Source: Azadirachta indica
Lineage: Eukaryota > Streptophyta > Magnoliopsida > Sapindales > Meliaceae
Assembly (NCBI GenBank): GCA_022749755.1
Contig: CM040450.1
Location: 14,741,436 to 14,805,435, forward strand
Length of the DNA: 64,000 nt
Direction of reading: 5' to 3'
Within the stretch, counting starts at the first letter, position 1, and each line of letters begins with the position of its first letter. A model generated the notes under the pieces. That model was given only the letters and a program-made list of their open reading frames with translations, searched no databases and was not told where the DNA came from. The translations under genes were made by a program, and so were the position numbers. This document shows positions 41,673 through 55,161 of this stretch, in pieces.

Positions 41673-44600
41673 TACTAGTCATCCATAGTCCTATGACCAT
41701 TATCTCTTGCATAACAAAGGGATTTCTTTTAAACTAGTATTAATTAATCCCTTCTGCAGCTTCATCCAGGAAGGTTTATTATATTAATTAATTATCATGG
41801 GTGGGCATCTTGTTTATGAAATAACTTAAACTTGAATCATAGAAAGTGTGGGCCTCTGAAAACACAGATAAATTACTTATATTGTCGATGAAATACTCGA
41901 ATTCTTTGCTGATAAAATTAAATTATAGATATTGCAGCAACCATTCACCTTTGCAAATTAGAATTAATTATTCATATAGCAGAGAGAGTCAGCATATCAT
42001 TAATCAATTATCTGGTGCAAAAATAGTTCTTTAACACCTATCTTCCCATTCTCTATTATATTTTAATTTATCGATAACTCCTTTTTACTAGCTTTGATAG
42101 AAGATTGCATTCCAATTGATTTTCAAAGGAGAAGATTTAGAAATCTCTTTAATTTGCATTTTCAAAAATACTCACTTTTACTTTTATCAATTAATATTTA
42201 ATGCTTTATTTTACAGTAACTATATATAAAGTAGAAATTTAGCATTTTAATAATTTCAAACATATTCTTCATTGCAAGGATTTGCTTTTGCAGCACCCAA
42301 TGAGCTAAAGTTTTCATAATATAACATATATATATATATATAAATATATTTTTTTGAACGCGGATATAACCCCCTTCTTACACGTTTATAAATTGATGAT
42401 AAATTAATATTCCCTGGAGTAGTCATTGTTTTTCTTTATAAATTCATGCACAAAATCAGCGCTTTCAATTGGAGACCACTGCACTTTGTGGATTAAAAGT
42501 AAGAGAAAAAGGAAAAGGAAAAGAAATAATTAGTGTAAAGATACGTAGAAACCTACCAATACACCACTCTTTCAGTCATTTCAAATCCTTTCTGTAAAGA
42601 TTGAAATCCATATATATATATATATATATATAGCATAATATATAAAAAAGCTTTGGCTATATGAATATCTACTTTGGTCGTCCTTTCATCGTCACCATGA
42701 TATCATCATCCGTACGTGCATGTTAATTTTTTATTTCTTAATAGAAAATCAATGTTATGTTGATCAGTTTTCACAGAATTGTAAGACTTCGGAAGTACTG
42801 ATCATAAGATAAATCAGATCTTATATTGTTAAAAAGAGCCAATAATAATCTGCTTTATTGGTATAGTCAGTAACATAAAATATAATACTTTTTTATAATC
42901 CAAGGTTCATAGATAATGACGAATTTCTGATTTCATGGTTGTGCTTTTAATTGTTTCCATCATCTGAAACTAGATTATCTTCTTTATTACTTTAACATAG
43001 CCAACTTGGAAGAAGCAAAAGAAATTCAGAGTGCTGTAAAGGGTGGGCTGCCCACCCACTCTCATGCCTTTTCTTTCAAAACCGACAATACCTCACTGAG
43101 ATATTTCTGCAGCTAGCAAATAATAATACACAATAATAACATACGATGATTATTATTATTATTATTACGAGGGAAAAACTCATGGAGTAGGTAGAATCTT
43201 TCTAAATTGAACTATAAATCTCACTTAAAAGTTTATACATAATGACTTGTCTTTTCTGAAAAAAGATGTTAATACATGTGGAAGAACATGAACTTAAGAC
43301 GGTAATAGAAACTTTGACAAGAAAACATTGTTCACTTTGAGACAACTAGATATATAGCTAGCGCATGTTTATACAAGAAAATGGATGCATCTAAATTTGT
43401 TTATCTCTAAAAGGTCATCCATACATACAATATCCAGATTCTTATTCTGAGAAGAGACATATTATCAAACCTAACCTACCAAATTTTGCAAATTGCAGTA
43501 TTTAATATAGGTTTATCATCAAAAAATCCCAGTCAATGACCATAGGAAAATGTCAGGAAGTAAGCTGTTCCTTATATTTAATATGATTTAGCACTACATA
43601 AACATGATATATAATGAAGGTAAGATGTAGTTATGAGCTGTGCTGGGACGGTGTGTTCTCGAAAGAGAGCCTGATGCTGATATATTTACTTTGTTTAATA
43701 TATTTTCTATATGCAAATCTCTTCTCTAGTGAAATAATGTATTTGAAACTGGTGATTCTTGGAGTTGGTGGGAGTCAAACAAGTTGCATCTTTTTTACAG
43801 AAATAAAATGGCAGACAAATTCTGGGAATGATCAGAGTTGAATATAATTAGTTTCCACTGAGTCTAAAAAAATAAGTGTTCTGCTTTTGATCTTATCAAA
43901 ACAAAAAGTATCTTTTTGAGGGCCTGGCCCTGACCCAAAATTACTTATGAATACATAAGTTGGTGTATAGTTTACTTCTTTGTTTTCCTCACATGGTTTA
44001 CAGATATGAAATGCTGTCGAATATTGCCTTTAAACAAGGCAAGCACACCATCAATGGACAAAGCATGTAAGATATGATTCTCTATCTATGCAATTATATG
44101 TTCAATGTATATCTAAAAACAAGAATCATATTCTCTTTTTATTTATTAGAGTTGTTGGGGATCGCAACTGAGAGTGAGAGCAAGAAAGAGTTTATAAAAT
44201 GGCTATATATGTCCATGTATCATATTGATCACAACTAATGAAGGCATGTATGCATGTGATGATTTCGGAGATCAACTGGAATCTAATTCTAAAATCACTG
44301 TTTTCTTTCCTGATGTGAACTCGACCTTGAAATTTTGAATGATCCATATATATCAATCTTTGATTATCAATCACAAGAAATTAATCCGATTTGAGATCTT
44401 TGTCTATCTCTTTCCAATAATAAAAGAGAAAGCGGAGATTTCATGTTGAAAGACATATAGAAAACGCGGGAAAAATTGAAAGTTATACCCCCACACAAGT
44501 TGCCGTATTCCGATCGAGAGAACACTCTAATTTGGACTGATTCAGCCGTAGTGTACTGCCTTTTGGGTTATTTATTCATTTATATCCCTGTAATTCTGCA

Positions 44601-45234
44601 CGCCACAAACGCACAGAACAGTCGCCATTGGATTGGAGAGATTTCTTTATTTTCTTGTAAGTACTTTTGGACTAACCATGTGCACTACAACGTCTATTCG
44701 TGACTAACAATCATATAGGCTACGTGCCATTTGTAGACCCAACATTTTCTTTTTCCTCTTCTCAATTTCGCTATAATTTTCTTGTTTTCTGGCGTGAAGC
44801 AAATTAATTAACGTCCATCCAAGATATAAATTAATTGATGCAACACTATATATGGAATCATAGTTATAGAAAGAAAGAAGCTGCACATATTATCAATTGA
44901 TTTTTGTCGTAATTTAAAGAATTTGGCTAGAGAAAGGAATTGACCGACATATCACGCTATCAAAAAATTCAAAAAAAAAAAAGAAAAAATAATAATAAAA
45001 GATGTACATTTATGCATTCTCCAATATCATTTAGCAAGTTCCCTTGTACGATAGTCCTATTAAAAGAACATTAAGAATTGATGAGGCTGCACAAGAGAAA
45101 GACTTAAGAAAAGTAAAAATAAATACAAATATAGAGAAAAAAAAGGTGGGGTGTTATCAAATAATTGTGTTCTCATATACGTATGTATTGAATATGGTCA
45201 CTGGATGTCAATGCAATTTACCTAATTAATGTTC

Positions 45235-45271
<37 letters not shown>
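45235..45271. repeat. Compound (TA)n(TG)n microsatellite
   Basis: TA dinucleotides pass directly into TG dinucleotides. Confidence 0.85.
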
Positions 45272-46072
45272 CACATGTGCATGGTTGTACAATTGTGTTA
45301 ATAATTACAATCATTAAAGGGAACTGGCTAGGCTTCCTAATAAAGTTATTGAACTGAGCATTTTCTTTACATTGAAGTAGGCAGAAAAAGGTTATTGTTA
45401 GTTATTGAAAACAAATATTACCGGTAAATAAGAAACAAAAGCATGTTCTCCACCGCAGACATATTAAATCTGTCCATCCTTCGTCCCTAATTAAGTTAAA
45501 TATTCTAGAGCAATTAACTAACTAGCTAATATAAGTGAAGCTATCATGGATACAGATAAAGTTACGAGAGCTAATTAATTAATATGTAAGTCAATATACA
45601 CACACACATACAAAGCTGTGTTATGTACGAGTAGTTGAGAAAGCATTAATTTGATCAAGCCAAGACCATCAAAATAGGCATTATTATCACATTTTATTGA
45701 TTGGGATCACGTAACTTTCACATTGATATATAGATGCAATATATAAAAATGTTTCTGAAAACTTTCCTTTTTTATGGTTAATGTTTTCCAATATGAATAA
45801 GCATATTACTATAGGATTGTATCATGTTCTTCAGGCTCTACTTGGGAATTTTAATGATATATGTTAATTTTTTTTTTTTGCATTGATTAAAATGAAATAT
45901 ATATATATATGTTCCGGCACTTAAATTTCTATTTCTATTATTGCCATTATTCTATAGTGACTTAATTTAAGAGAACCAGATTAGCACCAAATGAGTGGGT
46001 TTTGGGTCAGTATGTACATATTTCATTAATTGAAAACTCTTGTTTCATTGTATGATCAGCAATAGTGGCAAT

Positions 46073-46073
<1 letters not shown>

Positions 46074-46120
<47 letters not shown>
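46074..46120. repeat. Compound (GT)n(TA)n microsatellite
   Basis: About 11 GT units are followed by about 13 TA units, roughly 700 bases before the BURP1 start. Confidence 0.85.
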
Positions 46121-46755
46121 CGTGCTAGATCACTAGCCCGAATCAGATCATTTTTGCATATTCATGACACACGACTTTAATTTTGAATGTATTATTAATT
46201 ATACACATTTTTTAATCCTAATCAATTGTCGGCGGCAATACGTCAATCAATTGTATAGTGTTTTCATTCACTAACGCAAATTAAACTAGTTCTCTTCGTA
46301 AAGTATCGTCAACAACTTAGAAGTTATTCAATTTAACTAATTTTTTTTCTTTCAACTAGTCAATAGTAATAACAACTCTTCCTTTAACTTTATTTTTCTT
46401 ATTATTATAATTAATTAAACAAAAAATTTAACACAAGTGAAGCGCTTGTTTGGTGGCGTGGGACCAGTTTGAATGATTTGCGTTTATGATTTCTTTTTAT
46501 TAATTGATTAATTATAATTACTTTTTAAATTTTTTGGGAATGAAAATATAAATTAATCACTTTCTTTTTATTGTCTAAGTTTTATCTTCTAATTACTTAA
46601 TTAAATTAGCTAGCTTTACCATATTAAGTCGATCACTTTATTCGTATGGAGTTTTTGATTTATAATTAGATATGATAGGCGTCAGTATGAATTATATAAT
46701 TTCCTCTTTAACTTTGAATAAATTAACCAGAACCCTTAGTCTCGATGCCAAGCTC

Positions 46756-46763
46756 TTTATATA
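46756..46763 (+). promoter_or_regulatory. TATA box of BURP gene 1
   Basis: TTTATATA lies 79 bases before the ATG at 46835. Confidence 0.55.
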
Positions 46764-46834
46764 CAGCCTACGACCAACAAACCAATTAACCAACTCGCAA
46801 ACATTCTTCTTCCTCTGTCTTCCAAGAAATAAAA

Positions 46835-48829
46835 ATGCAGCCAATGGGCTATCACCTCTCTTTTTCATTCCTGTTTTTGCTATCATTTCTCGCTGCAACT
46901 GTAAGCAATTGATCATCTTCGTTTATGCTTTCTAACTCTTACGATTATCTTTCAAATTGTGCGACTATATATCTAAATATATTTCATCTGAAAATGCAGG
47001 TTAAGATGGCGGGTGCCGGTGAGATATCCGGCGACTTGGAAGCTAAAGAAAATCCATTTACACCGAAAGCTTACCTGATGCGATACTGGGACAAAACCAT
47101 CCAAAACAATTTACCAAAATCTGCCTTTCTTCTCTCAAAGGCGTCCCCATTGAACGCTGTTGACTCGGCAAATTATGCCAAACTAGCCGCGCAGAAAACC
47201 CTCTCTGCGGTCCTCCCCTCATTCTGCTCGTCCGCCAAACTCTTCTGCTTCCCCGATTTACAGCCCAGTCTGGAGAAACACGGCGCAGACTCAAACTTTG
47301 CAACTTACCTAAATAAGAACTTCACCAATTACGGTACAGGTGGGCCCGGGGGAGTTAACTCGTTCAAGAGCTACTCAAACAATGACAATGTTATAGTGGA
47401 CTCGTTCCGTCGATACAGCCGTGACTCAGGGGGTCACGACGATAGATTTTCTACTTACGCCTCTGGGAGCAACGTTGTGGACCAGACCTTCAACTCATAC
47501 GGAACCGGCGCAACTGGTGGCACTGGTGATTTCAAGAATTACAATCCAAATGTCAACGTCCCAAATCTCAGGTTCATTTCATACTCAGACGACGGCAACG
47601 CTAGGGTTCAATCGTTCACCACTTACAACGAGCAAACCAATTCAGGGTCCCAGTCTTTCACGAGTTACGGGAAAAAAGGGAACGGGGAACCCAGTGAGTT
47701 TGTGACTTATGGAAAAGACACAAATGTGGTAGAGAGCGACTTTGCAGCCTATGGAGAGTCAGGTAATGTCGCAGACAATACATTCAAGTCTTATGGGACA
47801 CAGGGTAATAATCCACAGGAGAATTTCAGGAGCTATGGAGATGGCGACAATTCTGGTGTTGAGAGCTTTACTAGTTACAATTCTGATTCTAACGTGGGTG
47901 GCGATACCTTCAAGTCTTACGCTGAGAATTCCAACTCGGAGAAGGTTACCTTCACTACTTACTCAGATGGTGCCAACGGAGTTACGCATCAGTTTTCGGG
48001 ATACGGAGAGAGTGCGGACGGACAAAAAATTGGGTTCAACACTTACGGACCTGATCGCTCTTTCAAAGACTATGCCAAAAATGGTGTAACTTTTGCCAGT
48101 TACAGTAAAAATAGCTCATCCGCGAAAACTAGTGGCAATTTGCTAAATAAATGGGTGGTAGAGCCGGGCAAGTTCTTCCGCGAATCGATGCTGAAGAAGG
48201 GAATTGTGATGCCAATGGCTGACATCGCTGATAAGATGCCTAAAAGGTCGTTTTTGCCCCGAACCGTCATTTCGAAATTACCATTTACGAGCTCCAAAGT
48301 AAATGAAGTGAAAGAAATATTTCATGCAAGTGAAAATTCCACAATGGAGCGTATAATTAAGGATGCGTTGAGCGAGTGTGAGCGGGCTCCCAGCATGGGC
48401 GAGACCAAACGCTGCGTTGGTTCAGCAGAGGATATGATTGAATTTGCCACGTCAGTCCTTGGAAACAACGTGGCTCTCCGTACAACCGAAAACGTCAAAG
48501 GTTCAAAGCAAAACATCTTGATCGGATCAATCAAGGGAATCAACGGTGGTAAAGTAACCAAATCTGTTTCTTGTCACCAAAGCTTGTACCCTTATTTGCT
48601 ATACTACTGCCACTCGGTTCCAAAGGTCCGGGTTTATGAAGCTGATATATTGGATTCCAAAACCAAGGCTAAGATCAATCATGGTGTTGCCATCTGCCAC
48701 TTGGATACTTCAGCTTGGAGCCCAACGCACGGAGCATTCTTAGCTTTGGGTTCGGGCCCGGGTCGGATTGAAGTTTGTCATTGGATTTTCGAGAATGATT
48801 TGACCTGGACCATCGCTGATCGGTCGTAG
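46835..48829 (+). CDS. Polygalacturonase-1 beta-like protein with BURP domain (BURP1, intact)
   Basis: Two exons, 46835-46900 and 47000-48829, phase 0, encode 631 residues. Exon 1 encodes the hydrophobic signal peptide (MQPMGYHLSFSFLFLLSFLA), so the protein is secreted to the cell wall. The mature N-terminus has NPFTPKAYLMRYWDKTI and FLLSKASPLNAVDSA. Residues about 115-390 are a long run of the 14-residue FxxYxxxxN-type repeat typical of PG1-beta. The C-terminal BURP domain (about 410-631) begins KFFRESMLKKGIVMPM and carries the spaced CH pairs (VSCHQSLYPYLLYYCHSV, AICHLDTSAW, EVCHWIF). Tomato PG1-beta binds polygalacturonase and limits pectin breakdown in fruit; other members affect cell size. 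The open frame can be read from ATG 46925, inside the intron, but only the spliced form has a signal peptide. Confidence 0.95.
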
Positions 48830-51017
48830 TGGTTAGCCATTTGGTTATCTGGCTAAGTCATATTTGCTAGCTCCAACTCACGTTGTTTCTGTGCTAAACC
48901 CTAAATTAATTAAGACTAGATTTAATTTGGATCTCTATTGTGTGTATTTCAAGTTACAGTTACATTCAAATAAAATTGTTAAATTTTTTGAATAATGGAT
49001 GATAAATATTATTAGCCATTAATAGCATAGTTTTTGGTCTTGAATGGCTTATATTATTACATTAATTAATTAATTAATTCCATCATTAGATTAATTAGTC
49101 CCAGTAGTTCTTATAAATTTCAATCACCATGCACTCTTTCAAAGACCTAAAGAAAAATTTCTACAACAGAACTAATTAACACTCCCATTCAGATTTTTTC
49201 TTTTTATTGTTTTTACGTTCTTGAAAAGGAGAGTTTTGTTCTTTTCTTTTTCTTTGTTTTCCTTTACAATCATTTAAGTCTTTCCTCTTTTGTTGATTTT
49301 GTGAAATTAATACATACCTTTAACATTAGGATAGAATGCTTACTTTTCTTTTCCTTTTTTTTTTTTTTTTAAAAAAAAGAAAAATATTTATAGCCTGACT
49401 ATCCTGTCTAACAAGAAGTACATATAAAGTTATGCTCTACGTACTTTTCAATTTCATTGTTCCTAAACCACTTCATTGATTTCATAAATATTAAATCTAC
49501 CATATTTTCTGGATTATTAGCTTATGAATATGATTAAATTATTGATGTTCTGCTTAATTATCAAAACTTAAACAAAAAATTTGGGTGTGCAAATCATATT
49601 TGTTGGTGTAGAAAGAAGATAAAAATATGTTATAAAAGAAAGGAAAAGGAACTTACAAGTTATTAAACTATGATTGATTGAATTATTTCAAATGTACCCC
49701 AATAAATCAGAATTTATTAAAAATAACACTTATACAATAATACTTATTTAACAAAAATAATTATTATATTTAAAATTTGATACCAATAAAATATATTTAT
49801 TTAGCATACATTAATTTCCCCTTTAAATAAAATACTATTTTACAACACATTAATAATATAATAATTATATTTTAATTACATATAATCATAAATATAGTAT
49901 TATAAATATATTACAAAACAAATTTATATTTTACGAATAAATTAATATTTATTTTTTCTCTATTTTATTTAATTTATGATACATAATTAATATTTTATTG
50001 TAAATATATAATATATATTTTATTGTCAATATATTATAAAAAAATTACTTGTCATTATTATTAGATTTACTCTTAGTTAAGAGTTTAAAACAATTTTTTT
50101 TAGTTGACTACTATCAAATAGCAAAATTATAGTAATTTTTTAATAAATAAAAAATTTTATTGCATATTTTTGAACTATCATAATTATTAGTTAGTTTATA
50201 TAACATTTTAAATTTAAAAAATTTATAAGTTGTTTTTTAAAATGAGTTGACAAATTTTATATTTTTAAAATGCTTAGGATTTTATTGTGTAAAAAATTAA
50301 ATTTAAAATTTATTGAACAATTATTTTGACTAAAAAGTAAAATATAACTTTTTTGAATTACGAATATTAGAAGCTAACATTATAAGCTAAATGTTTGTTG
50401 AAAATCTACGTAGTCAATGGCACACCTCGGATATCTAATTACAATTTGTGAAATATTTATGTTGATTTTTATCCACATTTATGTGGGAATTAAATTCCGG
50501 CAGCTACAACAAAATAATTTTTAGAATGGAAAGAGCACTTGCACCGAGAGATTATTAATATTTCCTTTTAGATGGATGATCGAGAAGCGCTAGGTGGCAC
50601 AATAAGTTTTGCATGGATAAATTTAATATTTTATTAATTATAAAATTGCAAGTGGAATTTTTTAGTATGCAAATATATAGGATGTGCACCTGACAGGTAA
50701 CATTTCTTCTTTTGGCTTTTCCAGTAAAATTAGATGATTTTGCATCGATTAATTTGACATTTTTCCTAATTATTATTTACAAGTGGAATTATTTTTATTT
50801 GACTACATATTTTGTGAGTGACTTTTTATAGAAGGTATGGTATACACAGTCCTTCATCTCTCGATCATCGTAATTTAGCAGCTGGCTGATCACGTGGACA
50901 CACAGAATTTCTCGAAAATAAAAAAAATAATATAGCAAAATGTGAGAATCTAGAGACTTCGATCATAGCGTCAAAATCTGGATCTCGTACACTCATCTAT
51001 CCAGTGAACTATGTATC

Positions 51018-51051
<34 letters not shown>

Positions 51052-51115
51052 TGTACGTACTCGGCCCTGCAATTGGTCAGCCGACAAATATCCTTGCACT
51101 GTTTAAAAGAAGGAA
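48830..51115. other. BURP1 3' flank, duplicated spacer and AT-rich insertion
   Basis: The 3' flank (48830-48920) resembles that of the BURP2 pseudogene. 49030-49620 is paralogous to 55380-55870. 49680-50400 is extremely AT-rich and has no counterpart in the second copy, so it may be an inserted AT-rich element. 50876-50990 is a promoter block shared with BURP3. A (TA)n run lies at 51022-51048. Confidence 0.5.
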
Positions 51116-52993
51116 ATGCACAAACAGCTAAAGTGCATGGGCTCTCTCTTCTTTCTGCTCTTGCTTTCATTTATCAGTGTAAGCAAAAATTGTGTTTTCT
51201 TACTTTAAATCTTTGTTTATCTTCCATTTTGTTATTTATTTTATTTTATTTTTTTTTTTTAATTTTGTTTTGGCATGCAGCTTGATTACGCAGTTGACGT
51301 TGCGGGCGGCCCCGTCTTGAACGCCTAAGAAAATCCGTTCACGCCAAAAGCCTACCTGAGCCGATACTGGGATAAAACCATCCACAACAATTTACCAAAA
51401 TCTTCCTTTCTCCTCTCAAAAGCATCCCCATTAAACGCTGTAGATTCCGCGAATTTCGCCAAACATGCTGCTCAGGGAACCATCTCTACAGTCCTACCCT
51501 CTTTTTGCTCCTTAGCCAAACTCTTCCGTTTCCCTGATCTATCGCCGAGCCTTAACAGGGTGGAGTTGACTCATGCAAGAACTACAGCCGTGACTCAACT
51601 TTTCACGAAGATAAATTTTCCACTTACTCATTGGACGGCAGCTCTGTTGACCAGAGGTTCAACACCTACGGAACCGGCGCCACTTGCGTAGCTGGTGATT
51701 TCAAGAATTACCACGAACATATCAACGGTGAGAATCTCCGTTTCACTACATACTGAAAGGACGGTCAAGGTAGGGCGCAGTCATTCACCTCTTACGCTGA
51801 GAACGCTAACCGGGAGCCCGAAATGTTTTCAAGTTACGGGAAAAAGGGCATCGGAGAACATAATGAGTTTGTGGCTTATGCCCAAAATTCAATTGGGATA
51901 CAAAGCAACTTTGCGTCCTATGGCGAGAGAGCTGTTGCTGCAGATGATAAGTTCAAGTCTTATGGTACTGGTGAAAATTTCCCGAAGGAGCATTTCAAGA
52001 GCTCCGGAGATGGCGAGCATGCTGCTGATGAGACTTTCATTGGTTACAATTTGAAACCCAATGCGGGCAGTGACGAATTTAATTCTTACGCGAAGGATTA
52101 AAAGGCTGCAACGGTTAATTTTGTCAATTACGGGGCCACAGCCGGAGATAATAAATTTTCTAAATACGGACAGAACGCCGAGGGACACCAGATTGGTCTC
52201 AAAGTTGACAAATCAGATCGCGAATTCAAAAGTTATGCCAAAAACGGAGTAACTTCTACTCGGTAAGCTAACGTGAAATCTGCCTACATTGCGAACTTAG
52301 TGGCAATTTGGTAAATAAATGGGTGGTGGAGCCGGGCAAAAATTCTTCCGCGAATCGATGCTGAAGAAGGGAAATGTAATGCCAATGCCTGACATTAGAG
52401 GTAAAATGCCTAAAAGGTCGTTTTTGCCCCGGTCTATTGTTTTTCAAGTTACCATTTTCAAGCTCTAAAGCAAATGAAATCAAACAAATACTGCATGCAA
52501 GTGATAATTCAACAATGAATGGTATAATAAAAGATGCTTTGAGGGAGTGTGAGCGGGCTCCCAGCAGGAGACCAAGCGGATTTGTGTCGGCTCAGCGGAG
52601 GACATGACTGACTTTGCAACATCAGTACTTGGAAACAACGTGGCTCTCCGTACAACTGATAACGCCCAAGGGTCTAAGCAAAACATCATGATCGGTTCAG
52701 TCAAGGGAATCAACGGTGGTAAAGTCACCGAATCTGTATCTTGTCATCAAAGCTTGTACCCTTATTTACTGTACTACTGCCACTCGGTTCCAGAAGTGCG
52801 GGTTTATGAAGCCGATAAATTGGATCCCAAAACTGAGGAAAAGATCAATTACGGTGTTGCCATCTGTCACTTGGATACGTCTGCTTGGAGCTCAACTCAT
52901 GGAGCATTCTTGGGTCCGGGTCGGATCGGAGTTTGTCATTGGATTTTCGATAATGATTTGACTTGGACCACTGCTGATGGGAGTAGTGGTTAG
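51116..52993 (+). pseudogene. PG1-beta-like BURP pseudogene (BURP2)
   Basis: The two-exon structure survives: exon 1, 51116-51178, encodes an intact signal peptide (GSLFFLLLLSFIS); exon 2 starts at 51281. The copy is dead. A nonsense TAA (51326-51328) replaces the Lys of the conserved AKENPFTP motif, 37 codons in. An internal deletion near 51555 removes the segment corresponding to FTNYG and the first repeats. Further stops occur in the FxxY region (TGA 51754-51756, TAA 52099-52101), and frame changes occur near 52260-52340 and 52570. The last stretch (52604-52993) keeps a long open BURP-domain frame with VSCHQSLYPYLLYYCHSVPE and AICHLDTSAW, but lacks the 3-residue ALG after AFL. It is closest to BURP3 in coding and promoter sequence. 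Confidence 0.93.
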
Positions 52994-54690
52994 GCATTTC
53001 CTATGGGGGTTATCTGGCTGAGTTGTGTTGCTCCAACCTAAGTTGTTTCTGTGCTAAATCCAAAACCCAATTCTTCATTTCTTTAAAAAAAAAAAAAAAA
53101 AATCATTTCATTCGGCACTCTTGTTACCTGTATTTCAGGCTATAGTTACGGTCAATGAAATTGTTAAATTGTTGAGCTTGGAGATAAATATTAGTTATTA
53201 AGATTGTGTTCTTTTTTTATTTAAAATCTAAATATATAAATTTATATGAATATATTAAATATCTAAAACTTAGTAATTTGACACACAAAAAATCTTTCTA
53301 GATAAAAATTAATAAAGAGTATTTTTAAAATTCATCCATTCAAATATTTGTATTTATTACTCAGTTAAAAATTTTAACTTAATTTTATTTACATGTAACT
53401 GCTAAAATTTTATTTTTCTAAGTTTTCAAAGATATCTCCAGTGTTTTTTTTTTGTTATTTTATATTAATTTGACAAAACTATCTTTAATGTAAGATCTTA
53501 ATTTGGGTTAGATTTGGGTCGATTTAATCTTATAATTATTTTTTTTTGTCTTTTTCTTTACTAATTTGATGATGTTACTCTTAATGTTGGATTTAAATTT
53601 GGGTTAAATTTATTGATTACTTGAATGACTTTATTTCTCTCTATATTAAAAATTTTGAAAAAAGATTTATCGCGTTTGAAAATTTAATCTAACAATTTCA
53701 AGAATTTTCAAATGGTATAATCTAATTGATTTGTTCTCAGTATTAGAAGTAAAAGGTTAAAAGGTCGATTCTCTTATTTGTATAATAAAAAATTAAAAAA
53801 TCGATTCTCATACCATAAAAATAAAAAGTTAAGAGATTAATTTTTTTGAAGCATTTTATATTATGTATATCAATTAAATAATTTTAAAATAATAAAAATT
53901 TATGTATATTTTTTTAATGAATGTTATATTATATGAGATAAAAATTTTAAATAAAATTTTAAAATATGGAACAGTGTACATATATTGGAAATCACAATGT
54001 GAAACATAGGTGGATTTATAATATAGCTTGATGAGCTTCGTACCCATTTTCAAATAAGCGTAGGGTCCATGTTAGCTCATGCACCGACTTTTTTAAATCT
54101 GGGTCTTCGTGTATGACGCACGATTTTGCATTAATTAAATTGAAAATTTATTATCAAGTGGATTTTTTTTTTAGTAGGAGAAGGATCCCGCCTATCACAT
54201 CGAATAATCACATCAATAGCTTAGCGATTTAGAAGAATAATATAATGGGTCAATTTTCAATTTTGTATAAACACGTGCTATTTAATTTTTAAAGTCAATT
54301 TCAACTCACCCTTTTTCCTATTAACGATCTTCAAATCCAATCCAAATTTAATCATCAACCCCCAACCCCAAACATTTTTATCTCTTATCAGTAAAATTAA
54401 CTGATTAAAAAATAATATTGTAATTCAATAATATCATAATAATTTAAAAGATCATTTTTTTTTGTTTATTTTCCATCGTCTTGCTATATTTTAATTTTCA
54501 CCCTATATTATCCAAAATAAACTTAATTCCAATAAATTTAATATTTTCAAATAAAAGTAAATCCACAATCATAATAATCAAACTAACTAATTCAATTCAA
54601 TTTAATTTTTATTATAACAATCAATTAATTAATTCAAAAAGAATATCAAACTTTCAACCTCCATTTGCGAGTTAATAGTTAATTATGGGA

Positions 54691-54935
54691 AATTTTTAAC
54701 AGTAAACATTATTGGTTTTCAATTTTCTTAAATGACCACTATATAATATATATTAAAAAATGACTAATTTGGACGAAAATACTTTCATAAAAATTTTTTA
54801 GAAAATGACCACCAAACACATTTACGCAAGAGTATTTTGGTCCAAAAAAATTTAAAATGGTCATTTTTTAAAGACATTTTAAATAATAGTTATTACCAAA
54901 AATTCATCCCAGATATTGGTCATTTTTGTTAAATT
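54691..54935. mobile_element. Foldback MITE-like element, second family, copy 2
   Basis: Imperfect inverted arms: the left has TTTCAATTTTCTTAAATGAC and TTAAAAAATGACTAATTTGG; the right, reversed, has TTTAAAAAATGACC. It is homologous to the element at 33281-33502, including AATTCATCCCAGATATTGGT near the right end against AATTTATCCTGAACATTTTG there. Exact ends are uncertain by about ten bases. Confidence 0.5.
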
Positions 54936-54949
54936 TACGTTAACTTAAA

Positions 54950-55161
54950 TGGGTAGACTACTCAAGTCTTGCCCGAGTGATCAAAAGCCAAGGAGCTACA
55001 GCTTTTGGCTTTGAACCCTACTAGGCGTAGGGTACTCTCCACTTTGTTGGGGGTCCTCTTTGTAGGTTTCTTTCGCTGAATATATCTAGGACTCCAAGTA
55101 GCTCTTGCAAGATATATCTAAACTCCTAATAGCTCTCTAGTTTTAATATTAGTAGGTATTA
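54950..55161 (+). mobile_element. Candidate SINE (~212 bp)
   Basis: Near the 5' end TTGCCCGAGTGATC resembles a pol III A box, and about 40 bases later GGCTTTGAACCCTAC resembles a B box. The direct repeat TAACTTAAA brackets the segment (54941-54949 and 55162-55170). The right repeat runs into an A-tract, which blurs the boundary. Length and layout fit a plant SINE, but no family is recognised. Confidence 0.35.

Larger units (their letters stand above)
40760..46834. other. Six-kilobase gene-free region upstream of the first BURP gene
   Basis: No protein gene is supported. Two stretches (about 40760-41060 and 43730-43870) are paralogous to 58870-59170 and 59780-59910. Microsatellites occur at 41655-41672 (AC), 42612-42632 (TA), 45235-45271 (TA then TG) and 46074-46120 (GT then TA). 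A perfect 8-base stem palindrome lies at 43041-43057. The right end is the BURP1 promoter. Confidence 0.5.

Noticed and set aside
43010..43120. Possible microRNA precursor around the GC-rich palindrome
   Set aside because: The stem does not extend beyond eight bases and no known plant miRNA sequence is present.
46925..48829. Unspliced BURP1 frame starting inside the intron
   Set aside because: A clear exon 1 with signal peptide at 46835-46900 and standard splice sites explains the gene better; the same applies to BURP3 from 56698.
53480..53640. Degenerate ~95-base direct repeat
   Set aside because: Real but weak and AT-rich; no sign that it is a mobile element or functional unit.
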